This document shows positions 7,399 to 12,888 of a DNA stretch of 13,438 nucleotides, in pieces. The DNA is from Actinomycetota bacterium (GTDB taxonomy: Bacteria; Actinomycetota; Actinomycetes; Nanopelagicales; Nanopelagicaceae): the NCBI GenBank assembly GCA_947488645.1, contig CANLAC010000018.1:1-13438 (forward strand), in the 5' to 3' direction. The notes under the pieces are model-generated. The model was given only the letters and a program-made list of their open reading frames with translations. It had not been told where the DNA came from and made no database searches. Each line of letters begins with the position of its first letter. Position 1 is the stretch's first letter. The position numbers were made by a program, and so were the translations under genes.

Positions 7399-8356
7399 TT
7401 CCTGTAACTTTTACTCGCGAACCTGAACGGGGTGCATGCACCATCTTTCCCCCACCCAGATAGATGCCAACGTGTGAGACTGGTCGACCATAAAACAAAA
7501 GATCTCCAGGCTTTAATGAACTGAATGAAACTTTTTTACCCATGCGAGACTGGGCTGCAGATGAGTGTGGCAACGATACTCCTGCGGCTTGATAAGCGCG
7601 CATGGTTAAACCCGAACAATCCCATGTCACCATGCCTGCCGCTCCGAAGACATAGCGATCTCCTATTTGCTTCAGTGCATACTTAAGGGCAGTACCCGCT
7701 CGTCCTGAAACTCCATCTGCACTCCTTGCCGCAGCCAATGAAGATTGTTGATCTGCATTCTCTTCATCGTCAGCCAACTTTGCCAAACGTTCGCGCTCTG
7801 CCTTTGAAAGTTTTGAAAGGAGTTTTTCTGCTTCAATCAATTTGCTTTGCGCAAGTGCAGATTGTGCGGCCAACTTCTTTTGGGCCGCGGCAACAAGTGC
7901 GATCTTGTCATTGACTGTCAGGGTTGTTGCATTTAAACGTTGCTGGGCTGCTTCAAACTTTCTCAGCTGAGCAGACTTTCTACGGGTGATCGCTTCTAAT
8001 GATCCTGCAGATGAAAGATATAACGTGGGATCACTAGAAAAGAGCAGTTCGAAACTTTGACCAAATCCCCCGGATTTGTACTGCTCGATCGCAATCGTTC
8101 CTAAGGATCGTTGCAGAGTCGAAACGGTTTGCCCTTGGATTTCAGCTTTTGCCTTAATTCCATTGAGCGTCTTTGTCAGCCCGACTAACTTAACCTTGGC
8201 CTCTTGTGCTCCTTCTGCTGCCGTCGTCGCTTCCTCTTCTAATTGGCGGACCTTGGCCTGGACTTGCGCCAAGCTTGGCGCTGCATTGGCCGCGACAGGG
8301 GCAATTACTCCGGCAACCATCGCCAGAGCCATAAGAATGCGCAGGGGAAAAGACAT
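7352..8356 (-). CDS. Secreted NlpC/P60 peptidoglycan endopeptidase, RipA/CwlO-like
   Basis: Cleaves peptide stems of peptidoglycan (likely D,L-endopeptidase) outside the membrane during growth or division. Numbering is from the ATG at 8356 (334 residues). There is a signal peptide of about 25 residues with a hydrophobic core and an ANA cleavage site. A long Ala/Lys/Gln-rich coiled coil covers about 28-210, with a gap near FELLFSSDPTLYL (102-114). The C-terminal NlpC/P60 domain covers about 220-334. Catalytic Cys247 is in WDCSGLT, His295 in SHVGIYLG and the third polar residue His307 in MVHAP. The start is moved from GTG 8362 to ATG 8356, because a -10 hexamer ends 7 bases before that ATG. The coiled coil probably mediates autoinhibition or docking to a divisome or ABC partner, as known for CwlO/RipA relatives. 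An NlpC/P60 gene (Rv2190c) also neighbours pimB' in M. tuberculosis, from memory. Confidence 0.93.
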   Translation of the reverse strand: MSFPLRILMALAMVAGVIAPVAANAAPSLAQVQAKVRQLEEEATTAAEGAQEAKVKLVGLTKTLNGIKAKAEIQGQTVSTLQRSLGTIAIEQYKSGGFGQSFELLFSSDPTLYLSSAGSLEAITRRKSAQLRKFEAAQQRLNATTLTVNDKIALVAAAQKKLAAQSALAQSKLIEAEKLLSKLSKAERERLAKLADDEENADQQSSLAAARSADGVSGRAGTALKYALKQIGDRYVFGAAGMVTWDCSGLTMRAYQAAGVSLPHSSAAQSRMGKKVSFSSLKPGDLLFYGRPVSHVGIYLGGGKMVHAPRSGSRVKVTGSGSLGRKPLVGARRF

Positions 8357-8363
8357 GGGCACA

Positions 8364-8393
8364 AGGCTAACCTCGCCTAAGCCCCTATCTCAA
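8364..8393 (-). promoter_or_regulatory. Leaderless promoter of the NlpC/P60-pimB unit
   Basis: On the minus strand TTGAGA (8393-8388, five of six bases of TTGACA) is followed by an 18-base spacer, TAGCCT (8369-8364), seven bases and then ATG 8356. A second TTGAGG lies directly upstream (8399-8394), forming a short direct repeat. This is the best -35/-10 pair in the window. Confidence 0.6.
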
Positions 8394-8431
8394 CCTCAAG
8401 ACACATAAAAAGCCTGTGAATTCAGTCCGAA

Positions 8432-8605
8432 CTAAGCACCACGAGCGTCAAACTGCAGTGGTGGGGTCAATCCACTATCGGCAAGAACGGTGAGCGCCGA
8501 CAGTGTTGCATCGCTGATATCAGCTGAGGGTTCGAGGAAAAAGGCAACGACGCATGTATTACAGGCGATCGTAGCCATGGTGCATTTATTGCAATCGATG
8601 ATCAT
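8432..8605 (-). CDS. Small CxxC-CxxC protein, probable metal-binding, function unknown
   Basis: A 57-residue protein beginning MIIDCNKC. It has two pairs, CNKC (5-8) and CNTC (about 16-19), then VVAFFLEP. The C-terminal helix is ADISDATLSALTVLADSGL, and the end is TPPLQFDARGA. Four cysteines in two CxxC pairs suggest a structural zinc or iron-sulfur knuckle; no enzyme motif is visible. From memory, actinobacteria have short proteins with a similar layout (CxxC, CxxCVV, ending in LADAGLVPPL), so I take it as a real conserved family. The start is ATG 8605, because TACATT ends 7 bases upstream. Longer in-frame versions up to 84 residues would place that promoter inside the gene and overlap the divergent reductase. 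It lies 75 bases upstream of the NlpC/P60 gene on the same strand. Confidence 0.72.
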   Translation of the reverse strand: MIIDCNKCTMATIACNTCVVAFFLEPSADISDATLSALTVLADSGLTPPLQFDARGA

Positions 8606-8612
8606 GGTCATA

Positions 8613-8618
8613 AATGTA
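8613..8618 (-). promoter_or_regulatory. -10 of the leaderless promoter for the CxxC protein
   Basis: TACATT on the minus strand (8618-8613) fits TAnnnT and is followed by seven bases and ATG 8605. The -35 is poor: TGAACA at 8643-8638 needs a 19-base spacer. It lies back to back with the reductase promoter. Confidence 0.45.
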
Positions 8619-8665
8619 AAGGGTGCCACTGACAGATTGTTCACGAGAAAAAACCAGGTGTAAGC

Positions 8666-8671
8666 CATAAT
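8666..8671 (+). promoter_or_regulatory. -10 of the leaderless promoter for the RibD-C-like reductase
   Basis: CATAAT matches TATAAT at five of six positions and is followed by seven bases (TACCGCC) and the GTG at 8679. No clear -35 and no ribosome-binding site were found. Confidence 0.45.
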
Positions 8672-8678
8672 TACCGCC

Positions 8679-9170
8679 GTGAGCATCGTTGCAACCCTTG
8701 TCGTTGGATCTGATGGCTCAACCTCTAAAGAGAGCCGCTCAGCCGGCGTTAGCTCGGCTGCTGACCGACAAGTATTTCTTCAGCGTCGCCGTGAGGTGGA
8801 TTGCATCATTATTGGTGGAAATACCGCTCGTCATGAACCATATAACCGAACCCCTGTTCCGCTAGTCGTGATTTCGCGATCTCTTGTTAATCCTGTGCAG
8901 GGTAACCACTTAGCCCTGCTGTGGAATTGCTCGCCAAGTGAAGCAGTAAAAAAGGCGCAAAAACAATTTGGTACCAAGATATTGATCGAAGGCGGAATAT
9001 CAATGATCAACGAACTAATAGATCATGGAGTGATTGACCAACTTGAACTTAGTGTCACCCCTGCTTCAGGTGGGGATGAGCGCATTGACTGGAAAGGGCT
9101 GTTAGGAAAGTTTGCGCACAGCACATCTCGCGAGGTCGAAGGAACTACTTTTTACTCAGCCCACAACTAG
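8679..9170 (+). CDS. Stand-alone RibD C-terminal (DHFR-like) reductase family protein, short form
   Basis: A 163-residue protein of the family that includes the riboflavin-pathway pyrimidine reductase domain of RibD. The N-terminal strand ends in GSDGSTS (10-16, compare the family's SxDG). SSAADRQVF (25-33) and IIIGGNTARHEPY (44-56) correspond to the NADPH-binding and substrate loops. ILIEGGISMINELIDHGVID is the conserved EGG helix region. The CMP/dCMP-type deaminase domain of full RibD is absent, and the domain is shorter than the roughly 200-220 residues usual for RibD-C. It may be a riboflavin reductase needing a separate deaminase, or a different NADPH reductase. It is not in a rib operon here. 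Its TAG shares CTAG (9167-9170) with the stop of the convergent EamA gene. Confidence 0.78.
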   Translation: MSIVATLVVGSDGSTSKESRSAGVSSAADRQVFLQRRREVDCIIIGGNTARHEPYNRTPVPLVVISRSLVNPVQGNHLALLWNCSPSEAVKKAQKQFGTKILIEGGISMINELIDHGVIDQLELSVTPASGGDERIDWKGLLGKFAHSTSREVEGTTFYSAHN

Positions 9171-10006
9171 AAGGCTGAAATAATCGAAACTCCTGCAACA
9201 GCCAGAGCGATACCAACGTATTGAACTCTCTGAAGTCTTTCCTGCAAGAATTTATAAGCAAGCACAGCGGTCGCGATCGGATATAAAGAACCAAAAACCA
9301 TTGCGACTGAAACAAGACCCTTGGTGGTAGCAATTCCTAAAAGTAGATTTGCAATGAAATCGGCTGCGCCGATAAAGAAAAGAACTGGTATTGCTTTCTT
9401 ATCGAAATTACCTGTTGTCTTAAACTTAATTGCCAAGGCAATTGTGACAAAAAATGTTGTGGCTCTCATTGACACCATGGTGAGCAATGCGCTGCTTTGA
9501 GATCCAATAGCGATAAATGTGAGCGCTAAACCAAAACCTGCTGCAGCTCCTAAGGCAAGAAGCAATGGCTTTATTGGAAGTCCTTGAGATAGTTCAGGGC
9601 CGCTTGCGCAAAAGACTCCCACTAAAGCAATCACCACGCCAAATAAAGTTATTGTTGAAAGTACATCACCTGTTATAAGTGCGTATGCCAATGGAATAAC
9701 AGTGCTCAATGAGCTAATTGGTGAAACTACACCCATGCGACCAGTTGATAGTCCTTCATACAAACATGCAAGACCGATGTAGCCGAATAGTCCGGCAAGT
9801 GCGCCTGGAATCAAATAGCCGTCGAAACCTAAGACCTTGCCTTGATAACTTCCGGAAATAACAACAATCAAAATTCCGACTAGTAAACCAAAAACTTGAG
9901 AAAAACCTAAAACAGCAAATGGATTGTGCTTCTTGCTAAGGCGTCCGGCAAAAAAATCAGCCGTTCCCCACATCGCACTTGAAATTAACGCCAATAGCGA
10001 AGCCAT
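9167..10006 (-). CDS. EamA/DMT-superfamily permease
   Basis: An integral membrane transporter of 279 residues, the normal length for a ten-helix drug/metabolite transporter with two EamA repeats. The first repeat begins with ALISSAMWGTADFFAGRL (5-22), the typical WG-xx-F entry. It ends near VIALVGVFCASGPEL (about 124-138). The second runs from LLLALGAAAGFGLALTFIAIG to the final YVGIALAVAGVSIISAF. Hydrophobic segments alternate with short loops carrying Lys and Arg. The substrate cannot be assigned; relatives export amino acids, metabolites or drugs. ATG 10006 follows a leaderless-type promoter. Convergent with the reductase gene and divergent from the DUF3000 gene. Confidence 0.9.
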   Translation of the reverse strand: MASLLALISSAMWGTADFFAGRLSKKHNPFAVLGFSQVFGLLVGILIVVISGSYQGKVLGFDGYLIPGALAGLFGYIGLACLYEGLSTGRMGVVSPISSLSTVIPLAYALITGDVLSTITLFGVVIALVGVFCASGPELSQGLPIKPLLLALGAAAGFGLALTFIAIGSQSSALLTMVSMRATTFFVTIALAIKFKTTGNFDKKAIPVLFFIGAADFIANLLLGIATTKGLVSVAMVFGSLYPIATAVLAYKFLQERLQRVQYVGIALAVAGVSIISAF

Positions 10007-10007
10007 T

Positions 10008-10020
10008 GCGCAAGGTTACC
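10008..10020 (-). promoter_or_regulatory. Leaderless promoter of the EamA gene (13-mer, copy 2)
   Basis: GGTAACCTTGCGC on the minus strand holds the TAACCT -10 (10018-10013), six bases before ATG 10006. It is identical over 13 bases to the promoter at 3320-3332. No convincing -35 was found. Confidence 0.5.
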
Positions 10021-10054
10021 GCCCCGCCTCCCATAAAAGGCTGCATTAATTCTT

Positions 10055-10060
10055 TATCCT
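10055..10060 (+). promoter_or_regulatory. -10 of the leaderless promoter for DUF3000-RNase D
   Basis: TATCCT fits TAnnnT and is followed by six bases (AAGACA) and the GTG at 10067. There is no Shine-Dalgarno and no clear -35. Confidence 0.5.
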
Positions 10061-10066
10061 AAGACA

Positions 10067-10645
10067 GTGGATGCGAATGCTTTTGAGAGATTAATCGATC
10101 AGCTTCGTACCTTTACACCTCGGGCTGAAGTTTCACTGATCGAAGTTCCCGCCCCCCAAAAATTGGCAACGTACTCTTTCGCATTTTCAGCCGATGTTTC
10201 TAATGGCCTCTTAGCAGATGAAGAGGATGAGGTCGCAAACGGTCGCTTCGTCCTTCTCCACGAGCCCGGCGGGCAGGCAACATGGGATGGCGAATTCCGC
10301 TGCGTTACCTTTGTAAGCGCTGATGTTGACCCAATCATGCAAGAAGATCCTTTGTTACCTGAAATTGGCTGGAGTTGGTTTCTAGAATCTTTGGAAAGTA
10401 ATCAATGCGTTTTTAATGCACCCAGTGGAACAGTTACTCGAGTATCGAGTGCATCTTTTGGAAAGCTCTCCCCTCGAAATGATGACGCCGAAATTGAGAT
10501 CCGTGCTTCATGGACCCCCATCATCAATGAACCACAAGAATTGATGAAGCACATTCAAAGTTGGTGCAACTTAATTTCAGAGGTTGCGGGATTGCCGCCA
10601 GTACCTGAAGGCATTTCTGCTATTTCATCTGCGCGCAGACAATAA
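10067..10645 (+). CDS. DUF3000 family protein
   Basis: A 192-residue protein resembling the actinobacterial DUF3000 family, whose function is not known. Recognisable text includes FVLLHEPGGQATWDGEFRCVTF (about 62-83), DPLLPEIGWSWFLESL (about 102-117) and a C-terminal WCNLISEVAGLPPVPEG (about 167-183). No membrane segment, signal peptide or catalytic motif is seen; it appears cytoplasmic. It starts with GTG at a leaderless promoter and stops 2 bases before the RNase D-like gene. From memory, a DUF3000 gene beside an HRDC/RNase D gene and then a thiolase is a conserved order in actinobacteria such as Streptomyces. A role linked to RNase D is possible but rests only on this position. Confidence 0.85.
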   Translation: MDANAFERLIDQLRTFTPRAEVSLIEVPAPQKLATYSFAFSADVSNGLLADEEDEVANGRFVLLHEPGGQATWDGEFRCVTFVSADVDPIMQEDPLLPEIGWSWFLESLESNQCVFNAPSGTVTRVSSASFGKLSPRNDDAEIEIRASWTPIINEPQELMKHIQSWCNLISEVAGLPPVPEGISAISSARRQ

Positions 10646-10647
10646 TT

Positions 10648-11949
10648 ATGAGCGAAGAAATTGTCGTAGTACCTCTACTCCTGCCTGCCGAGGGAACACC
10701 AGCAGTAATTGATACCGAATCCAGCTTTAAGGATGCACTGGCGCAGTTGGCACAAGGTCATGGACCATTTGCTGTTGATGCCGAGCGAGCGTCGGGATTT
10801 AGATATAGCGCTCGTGCTTACTTGATCCAGATCAAGAGAAACAATGGCGGCTTACACCTCATCGATCCAATTCCTTTTGGTCCTGGCCACGAACTCTTTG
10901 CTCAGCTTAATACTTTGTTAAATACCGATGAAGTTATCCTGCACGCAAGTACCCAAGACTTACCCTGCCTGCGCGAATTAGGCATCAATCCGACTCGGCT
11001 CTTTGACACTGAATTAGCAGGCAGAATCGCTGGTTTGCCACGTGTTGGATTAGGTCCACTACTGGAAACTCTCATGGGAGTTTCATTAGCAAAAGAACAT
11101 AGCGCCGCTGATTGGTCTGCTCGCCCATTGCCTCAAGAGTGGCTGACTTATGCTGCATTGGATGTGGAGCTACTTGTAGAGCTCAGAGATCGTATGTATG
11201 AAATTTTAGAAAAGTCGAATAAGTTGCCATGGGCACTAGAAGAGTTTGCATCGATTCTTAAAGCACCGCCTGCTCCCCCACGTGTTGATCCGTGGCGCCG
11301 CACTTCCGGGATGCACAAAATTAAACGCCGCGACCAATTAGCGATCATTAGAGAGTTGTGGGTCGCGCGTGATCGTGTTGCTTCTGAACAAGATATCGCC
11401 CCCGGAAAATTGCTTAATGACAACGCGATCGTAGAACTTGCCATGGCCGCTGCAATTACAAAAAAGGAATTTGAAAAAGCTTTGCGACCACTAGGTCTAA
11501 GGGCACGATGGTTAGAGAATTTAGCGCTGTGGCTATCGAGTATCGCTACAGCTGTTGCACTGCCAGATGATCAGTGGCCGGCTATGAGAACAAATGCCGA
11601 TACCTTGCCTCCGATCAAACTGTGGAGAGACAAATTCCCAGAAAAGTTTGCGCCCCTTTCTCATGCGCGTGCTGCAATTGAACTCATTGCCCAAGAGAAT
11701 GAAATTCCAGTTGAAAACTTAATTACACCCGAACATGTTCGAAGGGTGTGTTGGAAACCTCCAACTGGTTCGACTGAGAATCTCTCTGTCTCTGCCGTCG
11801 AGCAGGCCTTAACTGATCTCGGTGCTCGCCAATGGCAGATTGCCCTGGTTGCACCCGCCCTGTCCGCGGCCTTGCTTGAAAGAGAGGCGCTTCCTGTTCC
11901 AGAGGTGCCAACGGGCGAAGTGACGGAAACCACGCCTGAGGAGGCCTGA
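10648..11949 (+). CDS. rnd: RNase D-like 3'-5' exoribonuclease with HRDC domain
   Basis: A DEDDy-family exonuclease that trims RNA 3' ends using two metal ions. The exonuclease domain spans about 20-190. Exo I is FAVDAERASG (D44, E46), exo II ILHASTQDLPCL (D104), and exo III WLTYAALDVELL (Y168, D172), so all catalytic residues are present. An HRDC domain follows at about 225-300 (RRDQLAIIRELWVARDRVA, then GKLLNDNAIVELA). A further 130-residue C-terminal region, rich in Ala and Leu, probably includes a second HRDC-like fold and ends in an acidic tail. At 433 residues it is longer than E. coli RNase D (about 375) but typical for actinobacteria. There is no clear ribosome-binding site; translation is probably coupled to the DUF3000 gene, 2 bases upstream. 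Substrates are unknown. Confidence 0.92.
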   Translation: MSEEIVVVPLLLPAEGTPAVIDTESSFKDALAQLAQGHGPFAVDAERASGFRYSARAYLIQIKRNNGGLHLIDPIPFGPGHELFAQLNTLLNTDEVILHASTQDLPCLRELGINPTRLFDTELAGRIAGLPRVGLGPLLETLMGVSLAKEHSAADWSARPLPQEWLTYAALDVELLVELRDRMYEILEKSNKLPWALEEFASILKAPPAPPRVDPWRRTSGMHKIKRRDQLAIIRELWVARDRVASEQDIAPGKLLNDNAIVELAMAAAITKKEFEKALRPLGLRARWLENLALWLSSIATAVALPDDQWPAMRTNADTLPPIKLWRDKFPEKFAPLSHARAAIELIAQENEIPVENLITPEHVRRVCWKPPTGSTENLSVSAVEQALTDLGARQWQIALVAPALSAALLEREALPVPEVPTGEVTETTPEEA

Positions 11950-11976
11950 TTTACGCAACATAAGAGTTGCGTAAAT
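11949..11976. promoter_or_regulatory. 11-bp inverted repeat: operator candidate for the iron permease gene
   Basis: Arms 11949-11959 and 11966-11976 are perfectly complementary (ATTTACGCAAC and GTTGCGTAAAT) around the 6-base loop ATAAGA. The right arm contains TTGCGT (11967-11972), the -35 candidate of the FTR1 promoter, so a bound dimer would occlude RNA polymerase. It begins at the stop codon of the RNase D-like gene, so it could instead be that operon's terminator. There is no T-run directly after the stem; CCCC then TTTT follow about 2-9 bases later. It does not match the DtxR/IdeR consensus. Confidence 0.5.
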
Positions 11977-11995
11977 ACCCCTTTTCCCTTAGATT
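11967..11995 (+). promoter_or_regulatory. Leaderless promoter of the FTR1 gene
   Basis: TTGCGT (11967-11972), a 17-base spacer, TAGATT (11990-11995, fits TAnnnT), seven bases and then ATG 12003. Transcription would start at or next to the ATG. Confidence 0.5.
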
Positions 11996-12002
11996 TTGCT
12001 TC

Positions 12003-12821
12003 ATGCTCAGTACATTCATTATTGCCCTCCGAGAAGGCCTAGAAGCCTGTCTCATTGTTGGAATCCTGGTCGCCTACATCGTTAAGACCAATCGCCAGGG
12101 TTACTTAAAGCCTTTATGGACTGGTGTTGTTACCGCCGTGATCGCGAGTATCGCACTCGGTGCGTTCTTAACAATGACATCAGTATCACTGAGCGATCGC
12201 GGACAAGAACTCTTTGCAGGAGTCACATCATTTATTGCCGTGGCTCTAGTTACATGGATGGTTTTCTGGATGAAGAGAACGGCGCGCAATCTTCGTAATG
12301 AACTACAGGGCAAAGTAGAAAGCGCAGTAAGTACAGGGCCTCTAGCCCTTGCTGGGGTAGCGTTTATTGCTGTTATTCGCGAAGGTCTTGAAACCTCATT
12401 ATTTGTTTACACAAACTTTCAAACAGTTGCAGATGTAACTAGTTCTGCAGTTGGTTTGATTTTAGGATTCGCTGCCTCAATCACGCTTGGATATTTGATC
12501 TACAAGAGCGCGATTAGATTAAACCTTGCAAAGTTTTTCACCTACTCAGGTGTGGCTTTGATCATCGTTGCAGCTGGCGTCTTGTCCTATGGAGTACATG
12601 AATTCCAGGAGCTTGGATACCTTCCAGGTCCAGATGCCTTTGCATGGGATGTGACCTCATTTATCGCTAAAGATTCGATTATGGGAGCATCACTGTCTGG
12701 CACCATCGGCTTTGATACAACCACCTCATGGCTCCAGTTGGGCGTCTATGTCCTGTATTTGGGCTCAGTACTGGTTCCATACCTGTCGAAGCCACGCGTA
12801 AAAACAGCGGTGAACGCTTAA
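12003..12821 (+). CDS. efeU: FTR1/EfeU-family iron permease
   Basis: An integral membrane protein importing iron, of the oxidase-dependent FTR1 family. It has 272 residues and about seven hydrophobic segments. Both diagnostic REGLE motifs are present: LREGLEACLIVG (9-20) in the first helix and IREGLETSLFVY (125-136) in the fourth. The glutamates are the expected iron ligands. The start is set at ATG 12003 because family members begin just before the first REGLE helix and a -10 ends 7 bases upstream. The longer TTG start at 11967 would place the promoter and operator inside the gene. No efeO or efeB partner is visible on either side: upstream is the RNase D-like gene and downstream a thiolase. 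Partner genes may be elsewhere, or it may act alone. Likely iron-controlled through the inverted repeat at 11949-11976 (inference). Confidence 0.92.
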   Translation: MLSTFIIALREGLEACLIVGILVAYIVKTNRQGYLKPLWTGVVTAVIASIALGAFLTMTSVSLSDRGQELFAGVTSFIAVALVTWMVFWMKRTARNLRNELQGKVESAVSTGPLALAGVAFIAVIREGLETSLFVYTNFQTVADVTSSAVGLILGFAASITLGYLIYKSAIRLNLAKFFTYSGVALIIVAAGVLSYGVHEFQELGYLPGPDAFAWDVTSFIAKDSIMGASLSGTIGFDTTTSWLQLGVYVLYLGSVLVPYLSKPRVKTAVNA

Positions 12822-12833
12822 TTCGCTGCTGTT
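12803..12833 (+). terminator. Hairpin at the end of the FTR1 gene, possible terminator
   Basis: Twelve consecutive pairs (10 Watson-Crick, 2 G-U) join 12803-12814 to 12822-12833 around a 7-base loop holding the FTR1 stop codon. No T-run follows. Stem-only terminators are common in actinobacteria, and a separate promoter candidate for the thiolase begins 20 bases later. A structural role for the mRNA end is also possible. Confidence 0.45.
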
Positions 12834-12852
12834 CTAAACCCTTACTGACGAG

Positions 12853-12884
12853 TAACATTTGGGCCACGCCCTAGGTAAAGGAAG
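12853..12884 (+). promoter_or_regulatory. Candidate promoter and ribosome-binding site of the thiolase gene
   Basis: TAACAT (12853-12858) fits a -10; no good -35 was found. AAAGGAAG (12877-12884) is a strong Shine-Dalgarno 4 bases before ATG 12889. This gene therefore has a leader, unlike most first genes in the window. Confidence 0.45.
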
Positions 12885-12888
12885 TTCC

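Noticed and set aside
8357..8362. GTG 8362 as start of the NlpC/P60 gene
   Set aside because: It lies only one base after the -10 hexamer, so it would not be on the leaderless transcript; ATG 8356 fits.
8364..8373. AGGCTAACCT, resembling half of the DtxR/IdeR iron box
   Set aside because: Only one half matches; the other half of the 19-bp consensus shows no match, and the site is explained by the -10 of the NlpC/P60 promoter.
8400..8431. Possible terminator (short CACA/TGTG stem with a T-run on the minus strand) between the CxxC gene and NlpC/P60
   Set aside because: The stem is only about 4 pairs and the T-run lies in the loop, so it does not meet the form of an intrinsic terminator.
8606..8686. 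N-terminal extension of the CxxC protein to 84 residues, which would look like a membrane segment
   Set aside because: It overlaps the start of the divergent reductase, spans both promoters, and the hydrophobic stretch is not needed by the family pattern; ATG 8605 has a -10 at the right distance.
11967..12002. Longer FTR1 reading frame from TTG at 11967, adding 12 residues
   Set aside because: The extension (MRKYPF...) runs through the -35, the -10 and one arm of the inverted repeat, and family members begin just before the first REGLE helix, as ATG 12003 does.
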